A stretch of 38,696 bases of DNA, from assembly GCF_003857035.1 (NCBI RefSeq), contig NZ_QGSY01000198.1:1-38696 (forward strand), read 5' to 3'. The translations under genes and the position numbers were made by a program. How positions within the stretch are numbered: the stretch's first letter is position 1; the number at the start of each line of letters is the position of its first letter. This DNA comes from Micromonospora arida. Lineage in GTDB: Bacteria; Actinomycetota; Actinomycetes; Mycobacteriales; Micromonosporaceae. Of the stretch, positions 24,240 through 33,235 are shown piece by piece. Below the pieces are notes generated by a model. The model did not search any database. It saw only the letters and a list, made by a program, of their open reading frames with translations, and had not been told where the DNA came from.

Positions 24240-25942
24240 CAGAACAGGAAGTACCGCTGGGCCATCGGCAGCCGGGTCACCGGGTCCGGCTCCACCACCT
24301 GCCCGTCGATCCGCACCGTGAAGGTGTCCGGGTCCACCTCGATGCGCGGCATCGCGTTGTTCTCCGGCAGGTCGGCCTTGCCCCGCGACCGTACGTCGCT
24401 CACCGGCACCACCCGGCGACGCACGTCCAGGCGGAGCCCGGCGTCCAGCGCCGCCGGGGCCACGAAGGCCAGGCTGGTGGCGGCCGCAGCCGCGCCGTAC
24501 GCCCCGAACATCGGCCTCGGCAGCATCGGCTGCGGTGTCGGGATCGAGGCGTTGGCGTCGCCCATCTGGGCGTACGCGATCATGCCGCCCTTGAGCACCA
24601 GGTGCGGTCGGACGCCGAAGAACGCCGGGTCCCAGAGCACCAGGTCGGCGAGCTTGCCCGGCTCGACCGAGCCGATCTCCCGTTCCAGCCCGTTGGCCAT
24701 CGCGGCGCAGATGGTGTATTTCGCCACGTACCGTCGGGCCCGGTGGTTGTCGGCGGGCCCGTCGCCCGGCAGCGCACCGACCCGGTCCTTCATCACGTGG
24801 GCGCTCTGCCAGGTCCGCATGATCACCTCGCCGACGCGGCCCATCGCCTGCGCGTCGGAGCCGATGATCGAGATCGCGCCGAGGTCGTGCAGCAGGTCCT
24901 CGGCGGCCATCGTGGACGGTCGAATCCGGCTCTCGGCGAAGGCCAGGTCCTCCGGCACGGACGGGTTGAGGTGGTGGCAGACCATCAACATGTCCAGGTG
25001 CTCGGCCAGGGTGTTGGCGGTGTACGGCCGGGTCGGGTTGGTCGACGACGGCAACACGTTCGGTTCGCTCGCCACGGTGATGATGTCCGGTGCGTGCCCG
25101 CCACCGGCTCCCTCGGTGTGGTACGAGTGGATCGCCCGTCCACCGATCGCTCGCAGGGTGTCGGCGACGAACCCGGCCTCGTTGAGCGTGTCGGTGTGGA
25201 TCGACACCTGGACACCGGACGCGTCCGCCACCCGCAGGCAGGCGTCGATCGCCGCCGGTGTGGTGCCCCAGTCCTCGTGCAGCTTGAAACCGCCCGCACC
25301 GGCCCGCAACTGTTCCCACAGCGCCTCGCTGGAGACGGTGTTGCCCTTGCCGAGCAGCAGCACGTTGACCGGCATGGTGTCCAGCGCCTCGTGCATCCGG
25401 GCCAGGTGCCACCCGTTCGGGGTGACAGTTGTCGCGCGGGTCCCCTCGGCCGGCCCGGTACCGCCACCGACCATCGTGGTGATGCCACTGGCCAGTGCCT
25501 CGGTGACGATCTGCGGGCAGATGAAGTGCACGTGGGTGTCGACCGCGCCGGCGGTGAGGATCCGCCCGTTGCCGGCTATCACCTCGGTCGACGGGCCGAT
25601 GACCAGGTCGGGGTGGACACCGGGCATGGTGTCCGGGTTGCCGGCTCGGCCGAGCGCCACGATGCGCCCGTCGCGCAGCCCCACGTCGGCCTTGATCACG
25701 CCCCAGTGGTCGAGCACCACCGCGCCGGTGATGACGGTGTCCAGCGCCCCCTCGGCGCGGGTGGCACGGGACTGCCCCATCGACTCGCGGATCACCTTCC
25801 CGCCGCCGAAGACCGCCTCGTCGCCGCCCACGCAGTGGTCGGTCTCCACCTCGATCAGCAGGTTGGTGTCGGCCAGTCGGATCCGGTCACCGGTCGTCGG
25901 CCCGTACAGGTCGATGTAGCGGTCCCGTCGCACGGCGCTCAC
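24239..25942 (-). CDS. ureC: Urease alpha subunit UreC
   Basis: The catalytic subunit that hydrolyses urea to ammonia and carbamate at a dinickel centre. The 567 residues match the usual length. The nickel ligands and catalytic residues are visible: DTHVHFI, the carbamylated lysine in [35 protein letters not shown], the flap histidine in [13 protein letters not shown] and the aspartate in [11 protein letters not shown]. The start is the GTG at 25942, overlapping the ureB stop (GTGA), which gives the normal N-terminus [18 protein letters not shown]. No key residue is missing. Confidence 0.96.
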   Translation of the reverse strand: MSAVRRDRYIDLYGPTTGDRIRLADTNLLIEVETDHCVGGDEAVFGGGKVIRESMGQSRATRAEGALDTVITGAVVLDHWGVIKADVGLRDGRIVALGRAGNPDTMPGVHPDLVIGPSTEVIAGNGRILTAGAVDTHVHFICPQIVTEALASGITTMVGGGTGPAEGTRATTVTPNGWHLARMHEALDTMPVNVLLLGKGNTVSSEALWEQLRAGAGGFKLHEDWGTTPAAIDACLRVADASGVQVSIHTDTLNEAGFVADTLRAIGGRAIHSYHTEGAGGGHAPDIITVASEPNVLPSSTNPTRPYTANTLAEHLDMLMVCHHLNPSVPEDLAFAESRIRPSTMAAEDLLHDLGAISIIGSDAQAMGRVGEVIMRTWQSAHVMKDRVGALPGDGPADNHRARRYVAKYTICAAMANGLEREIGSVEPGKLADLVLWDPAFFGVRPHLVLKGGMIAYAQMGDANASIPTPQPMLPRPMFGAYGAAAAATSLAFVAPAALDAGLRLDVRRRVVPVSDVRSRGKADLPENNAMPRIEVDPDTFTVRIDGQVVEPDPVTRLPMAQRYFLF

Positions 25943-26286
25943 CGCGGCGACCCGGCGGCCGTGGGCGGGTGCGGCGACGGGTCCAACGGCCCCGCGCACT
26001 CTGCGCGCAGGCCCGGCACGACGCGTGCCCCGCCGAGCGGTACGAGGTCGACGCTGCGGTTGATGCCCGGCTCGAACCGGACGGAGGTGCCGGCCGGCAC
26101 GGCGAGTCGTTGCCCCCAGGCCGCGCCCCGGTCGAACGACAGGGCCGGATTGGCTTCGGCGAAGTGGTAGTGCGAGCCGACCTGCACCGGGCGGTCGGCG
26201 GTGTTGACCACGAGCAGTGTGGTCACCGGACGGCCCACGTTGATCTCGACCGGGTCGGCCGCCGGCAGGATCTCCCCGGGGATCAC
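25939..26286 (-). CDS. ureB: Urease beta subunit UreB
   Basis: A 115-residue structural subunit of urease. It shows the typical MIPGEILPA start, [30 protein letters not shown] and [20 protein letters not shown]. The last ~20 residues are proline-rich and not conserved. Its ATG overlaps the ureA stop (ATGA), and its own stop overlaps ureC, so the three subunits are translationally coupled. Confidence 0.95.
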   Translation of the reverse strand: MIPGEILPAADPVEINVGRPVTTLLVVNTADRPVQVGSHYHFAEANPALSFDRGAAWGQRLAVPAGTSVRFEPGINRSVDLVPLGGARVVPGLRAECAGPLDPSPHPPTAAGSPR

Positions 26287-26585
26287 GGGATCGGGTGGTG
26301 CACCGTCACCAGCTTGGTGCCGTCCGGGAACGTCGCCTCCACCTGCACCTCCCTCAGCAGCTCGGGGATGCCGTCCTGGACGTCGTCACGACCGAGCACC
26401 GCCCGGCCGGCGGACATCAGGTCGACGACCGACCGGCCGTCGCGGGCCCCTTCGAGGAGGAACGCGGTGATCACCGCGACGGCTTCGGGGTAGTTGAGGC
26501 GCAGGCCGCGTTCGCGGCGGGCGCGGGCGACATCGGCCGCGACGTGGACGAGCAGGCGGTCCTGCTCGTGCGGGCTGAGGAACAC
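26283..26585 (-). CDS. ureA: Urease gamma subunit UreA
   Basis: A 100-residue structural subunit. Family hallmarks are [46 protein letters not shown], and VPGM-like residues replaced by [28 protein letters not shown] at the end. The GTG at 26585, 5 bases after GGGAGAG, gives the standard length; an ATG at 26681 would add 32 non-conserved residues. It is the first gene of ureABCFGD. No ureE gene is present. Confidence 0.94.
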   Translation of the reverse strand: MFLSPHEQDRLLVHVAADVARARRERGLRLNYPEAVAVITAFLLEGARDGRSVVDLMSAGRAVLGRDDVQDGIPELLREVQVEATFPDGTKLVTVHHPIP

Positions 26586-26908
26586 GGGGCTCTCCCGGTG
26601 GGTCGGCGTGCCCCTGCTCGCCGTCGGCTCCACGCGGAGCCACCCGGGCACCAGGACCCGAGGGGACGAGCTGGGAGTCACACGACCGCCGGGTCACCGC
26701 CGACGGGGCGACCCGGGACTCCACCATCCCGGCCCGCACGACGGGCAACCGGCGGTGTCGGGTCGGATGCGGACCGCACCGCCCACCGCTGAGCAGACCG
26801 TAGAGGATCGCCACCGACCGAGGCAACAGTCCATCGGGGATCACGCTGGTCGGCGGTTGAATGCCGGTCCGTGTTCCCGTGGGGCGGCAGGCAGGGGATG
26901 ATCGCCGG
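26586..26908. other. Intergenic region upstream of ureA
   Basis: About 320 bp between ureA (minus) and the divergent membrane-protein gene (plus). Apart from a candidate ureA promoter at 26797-26826 I see no clear element. I found no GlnR-type GAAAC/gTnAc pair here, unlike the urtA upstream region. Confidence 0.5.
26797..26826 (-). promoter_or_regulatory. Candidate ureA operon promoter
   Basis: On the minus strand TTGCCT (26826-26821) and TACGGT (26802-26797) are 18 bp apart, fitting an actinobacterial -35/-10 pair. The leader to the ureA GTG would be about 205 bases, rather long, so this is tentative. Confidence 0.3.
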
Positions 26909-27319
26909 ATGACGGCGACGAGGGGTACCCGCGCACTGCTCGGTGTTCTGTTCCTGGCGGCGGCCACGGTCGGGGCGTGGATCCTCTGGCTGGGTTGGGA
27001 CACCCGGTACACGGTCGACGCGCAGACCGGCGCGAGCAGCGGCCCGTACGAGCCGTGGCAGGTGATCGGCTGCGTGCTGACGCTCGTGGTGCTGGCCGCG
27101 CTCGCCGGGACGCGGCTCAGTCCGTGGCTGGTGGCGCCGGTGATGACGGTGGCGTTCACGGCGGTCTGGTCGTGGCGGGCCGCCGGGACCGACGACAGCG
27201 GGCTGTGGGTGGTCGGGGGGATTCTGGTGCTGGTCGGGATGGCGGTCGGCAGCACTGTGGTGAGCCTCGCCGGGCGGCGGGTCGGCAAGCGGTTCACCGG
27301 CCGACCCGCCGCGAGATAA
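26909..27319 (+). CDS. Small four-span membrane protein
   Basis: I do not recognise a named family. The 136-residue product has four hydrophobic segments: about residues 9-28 (LLGVLFLAAATVGAWILWLG), 51-68 (VIGCVLTLVVLAALAG), 73-92 and 101-122 (LWVVGGILVLVGMAVGSTVV). A polar loop (TRYTVDAQTGASSGPYEPWQ) separates the first two. The C-terminus is basic. The ATG at 26909 is preceded by AGGGG, though at long spacing. It is divergent from ureA and lies 38 bp before the acetyltransferase gene; a functional link to either is unproven. Confidence 0.75.
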   Translation: MTATRGTRALLGVLFLAAATVGAWILWLGWDTRYTVDAQTGASSGPYEPWQVIGCVLTLVVLAALAGTRLSPWLVAPVMTVAFTAVWSWRAAGTDDSGLWVVGGILVLVGMAVGSTVVSLAGRRVGKRFTGRPAAR

Positions 27320-27357
27320 CCAATCGCTCCGTGGACGCCGACATGCTAGAAGGGGAC

Positions 27358-27903
27358 GTGCCTGAGCTGACAAACTCCCTTGATGCCACGTCCCTCAACA
27401 CTGAGCGCCTGCTGTTGCGCCGCTGGCGAAGCGATGATCTGGACGGGTTCGCCGAGGTCAACGCGCAGCCCGAGGTGATGCGCTACATCCATGACGGCCG
27501 CACCCTGGACCGGGCCGCGACGGCGGAGCGTCTGGCCATTTATCAGCGGCAGTGGGACGAGCACGGCTTCGGCCTGTACGCGGTGGAGATCAAAGAGACC
27601 GGCGAGCTGGCCGGTTTCACCGGACTGGCGGTGCCGACCTTCCTGCCCGAGATCATGCCGGCCGTGGAGATCGGCTGGCGGCTCGGTCGCGCGTACTGGG
27701 GTCGGGGCCTGGCCACCGAGGCGGCCCAGGCCGTTGTCGCCCACACTCGTGCCGAGCTCGGCCTGCGGCGGCTGGTCAGCATCCACGTCGTCGGCAACGA
27801 GGCGTCCGCGCGGGTGATGGTCAAGCTGGGCATGTCGCTGGAGCGCGAGACCGTGCAGCCGGACACCGGTCGCCAGGTCCGGGTGTACGCGATGGACCTG
27901 TAA
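27358..27903 (+). CDS. GNAT N-acetyltransferase (RimJ/RimL type)
   Basis: A 181-residue GNAT enzyme that would transfer acetyl from acetyl-CoA to an amine, of the RimJ/RimL/Acetyltransf_3 branch. The start motif TERLLLRRWRSDDLDGF, the acetyl-CoA loop region IGWRLGRAYWGRGLATEAAQ (G-R-G-L-A), and the C-terminal SIHVVGNEASARVMVKLGM are all present. The acceptor is unknown. The start is uncertain: GTG 27358 follows AGAAGG by 4 bases, while ATG 27343 would add five residues and has no ribosome binding site. Confidence 0.88.
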   Translation: MPELTNSLDATSLNTERLLLRRWRSDDLDGFAEVNAQPEVMRYIHDGRTLDRAATAERLAIYQRQWDEHGFGLYAVEIKETGELAGFTGLAVPTFLPEIMPAVEIGWRLGRAYWGRGLATEAAQAVVAHTRAELGLRRLVSIHVVGNEASARVMVKLGMSLERETVQPDTGRQVRVYAMDL

Positions 27904-27937
27904 ACGGCCGTGGCGCCAGTTGCCGCGTGCCGGCCGG

Positions 27938-29113
27938 TCAGCGGGCCACGACAGGCTGCGGCGCGGGCGCCCGGGTGAAGGGGATGTCGACGTGGTCGGG
28001 GGTCCCCGGCTGGCCGTCGGGGTGCCGCCACAGCCCTCGGTCGCGCAGGATCGGCAGCACGCCCTCACCGAACCAGTACGCCTCCTCCAGGTGGGGATAG
28101 CCGGAGAGGATGAACTCGTCGATGCCGAGCGCGTGGTACTCCGCGATCCGGTCGGCGAGCTCGGCGTGGCTGCCCACCAGCGCGGTGCCGGCCCCGCCGC
28201 GGACCAGTCCGACCCCCGCCCACAGGTTGGGGGCGATCTCCAGGCCGTCGCGGGAGCCGCCGTGCAGGTCGAGCATCCGGCGCTGCCCCTCGGACTCGCT
28301 GCGGCGCAGCCCCTCCTGAACGGCCCGGATGTCGGCCTCGGAGACCCCGTCGAGCAGGCGCTGGGCCTGTGCCCAGGCCTGCTCCGCGGTGTCACGCGCG
28401 ATGACGTGCAGCCGGATGCCGAAGCGCAGCTCCCGCCCGGCGCGGGCGGCCAGCGCCCGGACCCGCTCCAGTTTGTCGGCGACCAGGGCCGGCGGCTCGC
28501 CCCAGGTGAGGTAGACGTCGCTGTGCCGCACCGCCACCGGGAGGGCGGCGGCGGACGACCCACCGAAGTAGACCGGCGGCACCGGGTCGGGCAGCCGGTG
28601 CAGTCGTGCCTGTTCGACGCGGACGTGGGTGCCGTCGTGGTCGACGGTCTCGCCGCGCCACAGCGCACGCACCACGTGTAGGAACTCGTCGGCCCGCGCG
28701 TACCGGGCGTCCTTGTCCAGGAAGTCGCCGTAGGCCCGCTGCTCCTGCGACTCACCGCCGGTGACCACGTTGAGCAGCAGCCGGCCCCGGGACAGCCGCT
28801 GGAAGGTCGAGGCCATCTGGGCGGCCAGCGTGGGGGCCAGCAGGCCGGGCCGGAAGGCGACCAGGAACTTGAGTCGCTCGGTCACCTCGGTGAGCATCGC
28901 GGTGCTGAGCCAGGCGTCCTCGCACCAGGCGCCGGTCGGGGTGAGCGCGCCGACGAAGCCGAGTTGCTCGGCGCTGCGGGCGATCTGCCCGAGGTACGCC
29001 ACGCTGGCCGGACGGGCGCCTCCGGCGGCGCCTGTCGGTACGCCGTGGCCGCCGCCGACGATGTCCCGGCTGTCGCCGTTGGTGGGCAGGAACCAGTGGA
29101 AGGTGAGGGTCAT
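27938..29113 (-). CDS. ssuD: FMNH2-dependent alkanesulfonate monooxygenase SsuD
   Basis: A 391-residue luciferase-like (LLM) flavin monooxygenase that cleaves alkanesulfonates to aldehyde and sulfite with FMNH2 and O2. It aligns closely with E. coli SsuD: FHWFLPTNGDSRD, TPTGAWCEDAWLSTAMLTEV, LKFLVAFRPGLLAPTLAAQM, LLLNVVTGGESQEQR, PPVYFGGSSAAALPVA, YLTWGEPPALVADK, FGIRLHVIARDT, NLWAGVGLVRGGAGTALVG and LSGYPHLEEAYWFGEGVLP. GAAAGAG 5 bases before the ATG supports the start. It is divergent from ssuACB-mtoX. No FMN reductase (ssuE) gene is in the window. Confidence 0.93.
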   Translation of the reverse strand: MTLTFHWFLPTNGDSRDIVGGGHGVPTGAAGGARPASVAYLGQIARSAEQLGFVGALTPTGAWCEDAWLSTAMLTEVTERLKFLVAFRPGLLAPTLAAQMASTFQRLSRGRLLLNVVTGGESQEQRAYGDFLDKDARYARADEFLHVVRALWRGETVDHDGTHVRVEQARLHRLPDPVPPVYFGGSSAAALPVAVRHSDVYLTWGEPPALVADKLERVRALAARAGRELRFGIRLHVIARDTAEQAWAQAQRLLDGVSEADIRAVQEGLRRSESEGQRRMLDLHGGSRDGLEIAPNLWAGVGLVRGGAGTALVGSHAELADRIAEYHALGIDEFILSGYPHLEEAYWFGEGVLPILRDRGLWRHPDGQPGTPDHVDIPFTRAPAPQPVVAR

Positions 29114-29206
29114 CTCGGCTCTTTCCGTGTGGAGGCGGCGGGTAGCGGGTCCGGGTAAGCGCGGGGCGGGCGGCCACCTCCTGAGGGGTGGGACGATCCC
29201 GCCGAC

Positions 29207-29240
29207 AGCCTACCCATAAAACCTATCGGGTTAGTAGGCT
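29207..29240. promoter_or_regulatory. Symmetric divergent control element, ssuD/ssuA
   Basis: AGCCTAC (29207-29213) and GTAGGCT (29234-29240) form a 7-bp inverted repeat 20 bases apart. Each arm reads TAGGCT on its own strand, a possible -10 box: the plus one serving ssuA, the minus one serving ssuD. Between them lies CCTATCGGGTTAGTAGG, an AT-richer block with CCTA/TAGG symmetry. This looks like two back-to-back promoters with a shared regulator site. Confidence 0.5.
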
Positions 29241-29302
29241 ACTGCCGGCGCCGACACCTGTCGATGCGCTGCTGTCAGCCTGCCCTGACCCGAGGAGCCG
29301 CC

Positions 29303-30280
29303 ATGCCCACCCCGTCGACGAGCCGTCCCCCGCAACGCCGCCTCCTGACGGCCGTGCTCACCACCGTGGCGCTGCTCGCCACGGTCGCGGTGAGCGCGTG
29401 CGGCGGGTCCGCCGATGCGGGCGGCACCAAGGACAAACTCCGGATCGGCTACCAGCGCTTCGGCGGGCTGAGCCTGGTCAAGGCGCGCGGCGCCGCACCG
29501 GATGTGGAGTGGTCGCTGTTCGAGAGTGGCCCCGCGCTCACCGAGGCGCTCAAGGCCGGCTCCATCGACATCGGACAGGTCGGCGAGGCACCACCCGTCT
29601 TCGCCGCCGCCGGGAAGATCCCGTTCTCCGTCATCGGCACCTCGGCGCCGATTCCGCAGGGTGAGGCCGTGCTGGTCAAAGCCGACCGGGGCTACCGCAG
29701 CTTCGCCGACCTCAAGGGCAGGACGGTGGCCCTCAACAAGGGGTCCAACGTGCACTGGCTGCTGGTGCGGCTGCTGGAGGCGAACAACATGACCCTGAAG
29801 GACATCCAGGTCAAATACCTCAAGCCCGCCGAGGGGCGGCCCGCGTTCGACGGCGGGCAGATCGACGCCTGGGTGATCTGGGATCCGTACTTCGCCCTGG
29901 CCGAGCAACCGGGGGTCCAGGTGCTCGCCGACGCGACCGGGCTGGCCAGCAACCGCGAGTACGTCCTGGCCACGCCCCGGGCGGTCGACAAGCGGACGGA
30001 CGAGATCCGTGCGTTCCTCCAGCGCTACCGCGAGGTGACCGACTGGGGCATCGCCCACCCCGAGGAGCGAGCCAGCACCCTCGCTCCGGAGCTGAAGATC
30101 CCGCAGGACGTCACCAGCCGCGCTCTGGCCCGCAGCGCCAAGCCCCTCGCTCCGGTCACCCCGGCCATCGGCGACGAACTTCAGGCGATCACCGACAGCT
30201 TCATCGCCCTGGAACTCATCCCGGGGCCGGTCGACCTGCGATCCCGGGTCGACGGCCGGTTCAACGAGGTGTTCCAGTGA
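29303..30280 (+). CDS. ssuA: Sulfonate ABC transporter binding lipoprotein
   Basis: A 325-residue binding protein of the SsuA/NMT1-type family for aliphatic sulfonates. It has a lipoprotein signal with lipobox VSAC, then KLRIGYQRFGGLSLVKARG, GPALTEALKAGSIDIGQVGEAPP, ALNKGSNVHWLLVRLLE and FDGGQIDAWVIWDPYFALAE, all typical. It captures substrate outside the cell for SsuCB. GAGGAG 5 bases before the ATG at 29303 fixes the start. Its stop overlaps the ssuC start (GTGA). Confidence 0.93.
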   Translation: MPTPSTSRPPQRRLLTAVLTTVALLATVAVSACGGSADAGGTKDKLRIGYQRFGGLSLVKARGAAPDVEWSLFESGPALTEALKAGSIDIGQVGEAPPVFAAAGKIPFSVIGTSAPIPQGEAVLVKADRGYRSFADLKGRTVALNKGSNVHWLLVRLLEANNMTLKDIQVKYLKPAEGRPAFDGGQIDAWVIWDPYFALAEQPGVQVLADATGLASNREYVLATPRAVDKRTDEIRAFLQRYREVTDWGIAHPEERASTLAPELKIPQDVTSRALARSAKPLAPVTPAIGDELQAITDSFIALELIPGPVDLRSRVDGRFNEVFQ

Positions 30281-31110
30281 GTCGTACGACGCTCGTCGAG
30301 GCGCCCGAAGAGGTCGCGGCGGCGGCGCCTGTCGTACGCCGTCGTCAGCGGCCGGCCCGGCGCTGGTGGCGGGTGGTGAGCCCGGTGGTGCTGATCCTTG
30401 GGTGGGAGTTGGCCGCACGGACCGGGCTGCTGGCGACCGAGAAGCTGCCCGCGCCCAGCGACGTCCTGGCCACCGGCTGGCGACTGAGCCGGGACGGCAC
30501 GCTCGGCGTCCACCTGCTGGACTCCCTCACCCGGGCCGGGGCAGGCCTGCTGATCGGCGGTCTCCTGGCCCTGGTGCTGGGCACCGTGGCCGGGCTGTTG
30601 CGGCTCGGTGACGACCTGGTCGACCCGCCGGTGCAGATGGCCCGGATGCTGCCGCACCTCGGGCTGGTCCCGTTGCTGATCATCTGGGTCGGCATCGGCG
30701 AATCGCTCAAGATCAGCCTGGTGGCATTGGGCGCGTTCTTCCCCATCTACTTCAACACCTACGCCGGCATCCGGGACATCGACGAGCGGCTGGTGGAGGC
30801 CGCCCGTACCTGTGGTCTGGGGCAGGCCGCCCGACTGCGGCACGTGGTGCTGCCCGGCGCGCTGCCGTCCCTCTTCCTCGGCCTGCGGCTGGCGATCGGG
30901 GCGGCCTGGCTCAGCCTGGTCGTCGGCGAGCAGGTCAACGCCCAGACCGGGATCGGCTTTCTGATGATGGAGGCGCGGGAGTTCAGCCAGACCGACGTGG
31001 TGGTGCTCGGCCTGCTCGTCTACGCCCTGCTCGGGCTGATATCCGACCTTGCGTTGCGCGTCCTGGAGAGGAGGATGTTGACATGGCGTCGCGGACTGCG
31101 GGCCACCTGA
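30277..31110 (+). CDS. ssuC: Sulfonate ABC transporter permease
   Basis: A 277-residue BPD-type permease with six membrane spans, after an arginine-rich cytoplasmic N-terminus. The coupling EAA loop reads EAARTCGLGQAARLRHVVLPGALP. Other typical segments are LPAPSDVLATGW, MLPHLGLVPLLIIWVGIGE and AWLSLVVGEQVNAQTGIGFL. It moves sulfonates inward together with SsuB. The GTG start overlaps the ssuA stop, and the gene's end overlaps ssuB by 28 bp, so all three are co-translated. Confidence 0.93.
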   Translation: MSRTTLVEAPEEVAAAAPVVRRRQRPARRWWRVVSPVVLILGWELAARTGLLATEKLPAPSDVLATGWRLSRDGTLGVHLLDSLTRAGAGLLIGGLLALVLGTVAGLLRLGDDLVDPPVQMARMLPHLGLVPLLIIWVGIGESLKISLVALGAFFPIYFNTYAGIRDIDERLVEAARTCGLGQAARLRHVVLPGALPSLFLGLRLAIGAAWLSLVVGEQVNAQTGIGFLMMEAREFSQTDVVVLGLLVYALLGLISDLALRVLERRMLTWRRGLRAT

Positions 31111-31814
31111 ACGGCGCCGAGCCGGTGCTCACCGCCCACGCGGTGCGCCGGGCCTTCGGGCCGACGGTCGTGCTGGCCGGGGTCGACCTGACCATCGCCC
31201 GCGGTGAGGTGGTGGCCCTGCTGGGCGGCAGCGGTTCCGGCAAGAGCACGCTGCTGCGGATTCTCGCCGGGTTGGACGGCGAGGCCAGCGGGACGAGCGT
31301 CGTGCACGGCACCGCCGCCGTGGTCTTCCAGGAGCACCGGCTGCTGCCGTGGAAACGCGTGGCGGAGAACGTGGGGCTCGGGCTGTCCGGCGCGGACGGC
31401 CCGGGGCGGATCCGGCGGGCACTGGCCGAGGTCGGTCTGGCCGAGCGGGATCGTGCCTGGCCGGCCGAGTTGTCCGGTGGGCAGGCGCAGCGGGTGGCGG
31501 TGGCGCGGGCCCTGGTCCGCGAACCGGACCTGCTGCTGCTCGACGAACCGTTCGGCGCCCTGGACGCATTGACCCGACTGCGGATGCAGATCCTGCTGCG
31601 CCGGCTGCGCGCCGAGCACGGCTTCGCCGCCCTGCTGGTCACCCACGACGTGGAGGAGGCTCTGCTGCTCGCCGACCGGATCCTGCTCCTCGACGACGGC
31701 CGCATCGCCGCGGAACTGCCCGTCGACCTCGGCCCCACCCGTACGCCGGACGACCCGGCCTTCGGCGCGCTGCGCCGCCACCTGCTCGACCGACTCGGCG
31801 TTCCCACCACCTGA
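31083..31814 (+). CDS. ssuB: Sulfonate ABC transporter ATPase
   Basis: A 243-residue ABC ATPase. It has Walker A GGSGSGKST, the Q-loop VVFQEHRLLPWKRVAENV, which is characteristic of SsuB/TauB-type ATPases, signature LSGGQAQRVAVARAL, Walker B LLLLDEPFGALDALTRL and switch histidine THDVEEALLLAD. It powers SsuAC. GAGGAGG about 8 bases before the ATG fixes the start. The methanethiol oxidase gene follows after 14 bp. Confidence 0.94.
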   Translation: MASRTAGHLNGAEPVLTAHAVRRAFGPTVVLAGVDLTIARGEVVALLGGSGSGKSTLLRILAGLDGEASGTSVVHGTAAVVFQEHRLLPWKRVAENVGLGLSGADGPGRIRRALAEVGLAERDRAWPAELSGGQAQRVAVARALVREPDLLLLDEPFGALDALTRLRMQILLRRLRAEHGFAALLVTHDVEEALLLADRILLLDDGRIAAELPVDLGPTRTPDDPAFGALRRHLLDRLGVPTT

Positions 31815-31828
31815 CGAGCGGAGCTGTG

Positions 31829-33235
31829 ATGACCCGCTGGACCCCCGACCCCACGTTCTACCCCTCGCCCCGGGAGGCGGTGACCGCACCGGCGGAGAAG
31901 CTCGCCTACGTGGCGGCCTTCGACCGGACGGCCACCCGCCCGGACGCCATCGTGGTGCTCGACACCGACCCCGACTCCCCCGACTACGGCCGGGTCGTCG
32001 GCTGGACCGACCTGCCGTACGTCGGTGACGAGCTGCACCACTTCGGCTGGAACGCGTGCAGCAGCGCGCTCTGCCCGACCGCCCCGCACCCGCACGTCGA
32101 GCGGCGCTACCTGATCGTCCCCGGCCTGCGGTCGTCGCGCATCCACGTGCTCGACACCCAGCCCGATCCGCGCCAGCCGCAGATCGTCAAGGTGATCGGG
32201 GCGGAGGAGTTGGCGAAGCGGGCCGGCTACTCGCGGCCGCACACCGTGCACTGCGGCCCGGACGGCATCTACCTCTCCGCTCTCGGCGGCGCGGACGGTG
32301 CGGAGGGTCCGGGTGGCATCGCCATCCTCGACCACACCACGTTCGAGGTCCGCGGGGCGTGGGAGGCCGACCGGGGGCCGCAGTTCCTGGCGTACGACGT
32401 GTGGTGGCATCTCACCCAGGACGTGCTGGTCACCAGCGAGTGGGGCACCCCGTCGATGATCGAGGACGGCATCATCGGTGAGTTGCTGCTGGGCCGACGC
32501 TACGGGCACGCCATCCACTTCTGGGATCTCGCGAAACGCCGGCACGTCCAACGGATCGATCTCGGTGACCAGCACCAGATGCCACTGGAGCTGCGGCCGG
32601 CGCACGATCCGACGAAGTCGTACGGGTTCGTCGGGGTGGTGATCAGCGTCGAGGACCTGTCCGCTTCGATCTGGCTCTGGCACCGCGACGGGGACGCCTG
32701 GGCGGTCACCAAGGTCATCGACATCCCGGCCGAGCCGGCCGACCCGGCGAACCTGCCCGACCTGCTCAAGCCGTTCGGGGCGGTGCCGCCGCTGGTGACC
32801 GACATCGACCTGTCGGTCGACGACAGGTTCCTCTACGTCTCCTGCTGGGGCACCGGTGAGCTGCGCCAGTACGACGTCAGCAATCCGCTGCACCCGGTGC
32901 AGACGGGCTCGGTGCACCTCGGTGGGATCGTCCGCCGCACCGCGCACCCGTCCGCGCCGGACGAGGCGTTGGCCGGTGGCCCGCAGATGGTGGAGGTCAG
33001 CCGGGACGGCCGGCGGGTCTACGTCAGCAATTCGCTCTACGGTGCGTGGGACGACCAGTTCTACCCCGACGGGGTGGGCGCCTGGCTGGCCAAGCTCGAC
33101 GTCGACGTGGACGCCGGTGGGCTCACCCCGGATGAGCGGTTCTTCCCGCACGGGGACGAGTTCCGGGGCCTGCGGGTGCACCAGACCCGGTTGCAGGGCG
33201 GGGACGCCTCCTCCGACTCGTACTGCTATCCGTGA
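31829..33235 (+). CDS. mtoX: Methanethiol oxidase / selenium-binding protein family
   Basis: A 468-residue protein of the SBP56/SELENBP1 family. Members characterised in bacteria (MtoX) and humans oxidise methanethiol to formaldehyde, hydrogen sulfide and hydrogen peroxide and need copper. Family blocks are clear: DELHHFGWNACSSA, RYLIVPGLRSSRIHVLDT, RPHTVHCGPDGIYLSALGG, FLAYDVWWHLTQDVLVTSEWGTP, GFVGVVISVEDLSASIW, DIDLSVDDRFLYVSCWGTGELRQYDV and PQMVEVSRDGRRVYVSNSLY. The common C-S-S-C reads C77-S-S-A here, keeping the first cysteine. No signal peptide is seen. Its place in the ssu operon suggests a role in using one-carbon sulfur compounds. Confidence 0.9.
   Translation: MTRWTPDPTFYPSPREAVTAPAEKLAYVAAFDRTATRPDAIVVLDTDPDSPDYGRVVGWTDLPYVGDELHHFGWNACSSALCPTAPHPHVERRYLIVPGLRSSRIHVLDTQPDPRQPQIVKVIGAEELAKRAGYSRPHTVHCGPDGIYLSALGGADGAEGPGGIAILDHTTFEVRGAWEADRGPQFLAYDVWWHLTQDVLVTSEWGTPSMIEDGIIGELLLGRRYGHAIHFWDLAKRRHVQRIDLGDQHQMPLELRPAHDPTKSYGFVGVVISVEDLSASIWLWHRDGDAWAVTKVIDIPAEPADPANLPDLLKPFGAVPPLVTDIDLSVDDRFLYVSCWGTGELRQYDVSNPLHPVQTGSVHLGGIVRRTAHPSAPDEALAGGPQMVEVSRDGRRVYVSNSLYGAWDDQFYPDGVGAWLAKLDVDVDAGGLTPDERFFPHGDEFRGLRVHQTRLQGGDASSDSYCYP

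Noticed and set aside
24602..26170. A 522-codon open frame on the plus strand across ureC and ureB.
   Set aside because: It is antisense to conserved urease subunits and has a biased composition without motifs.
30983..33181. A 732-codon open frame on the minus strand across ssuB and mtoX.
   Set aside because: It is antisense to two strongly recognised genes and its sequence shows no domain; long antisense frames are expected at this GC content.
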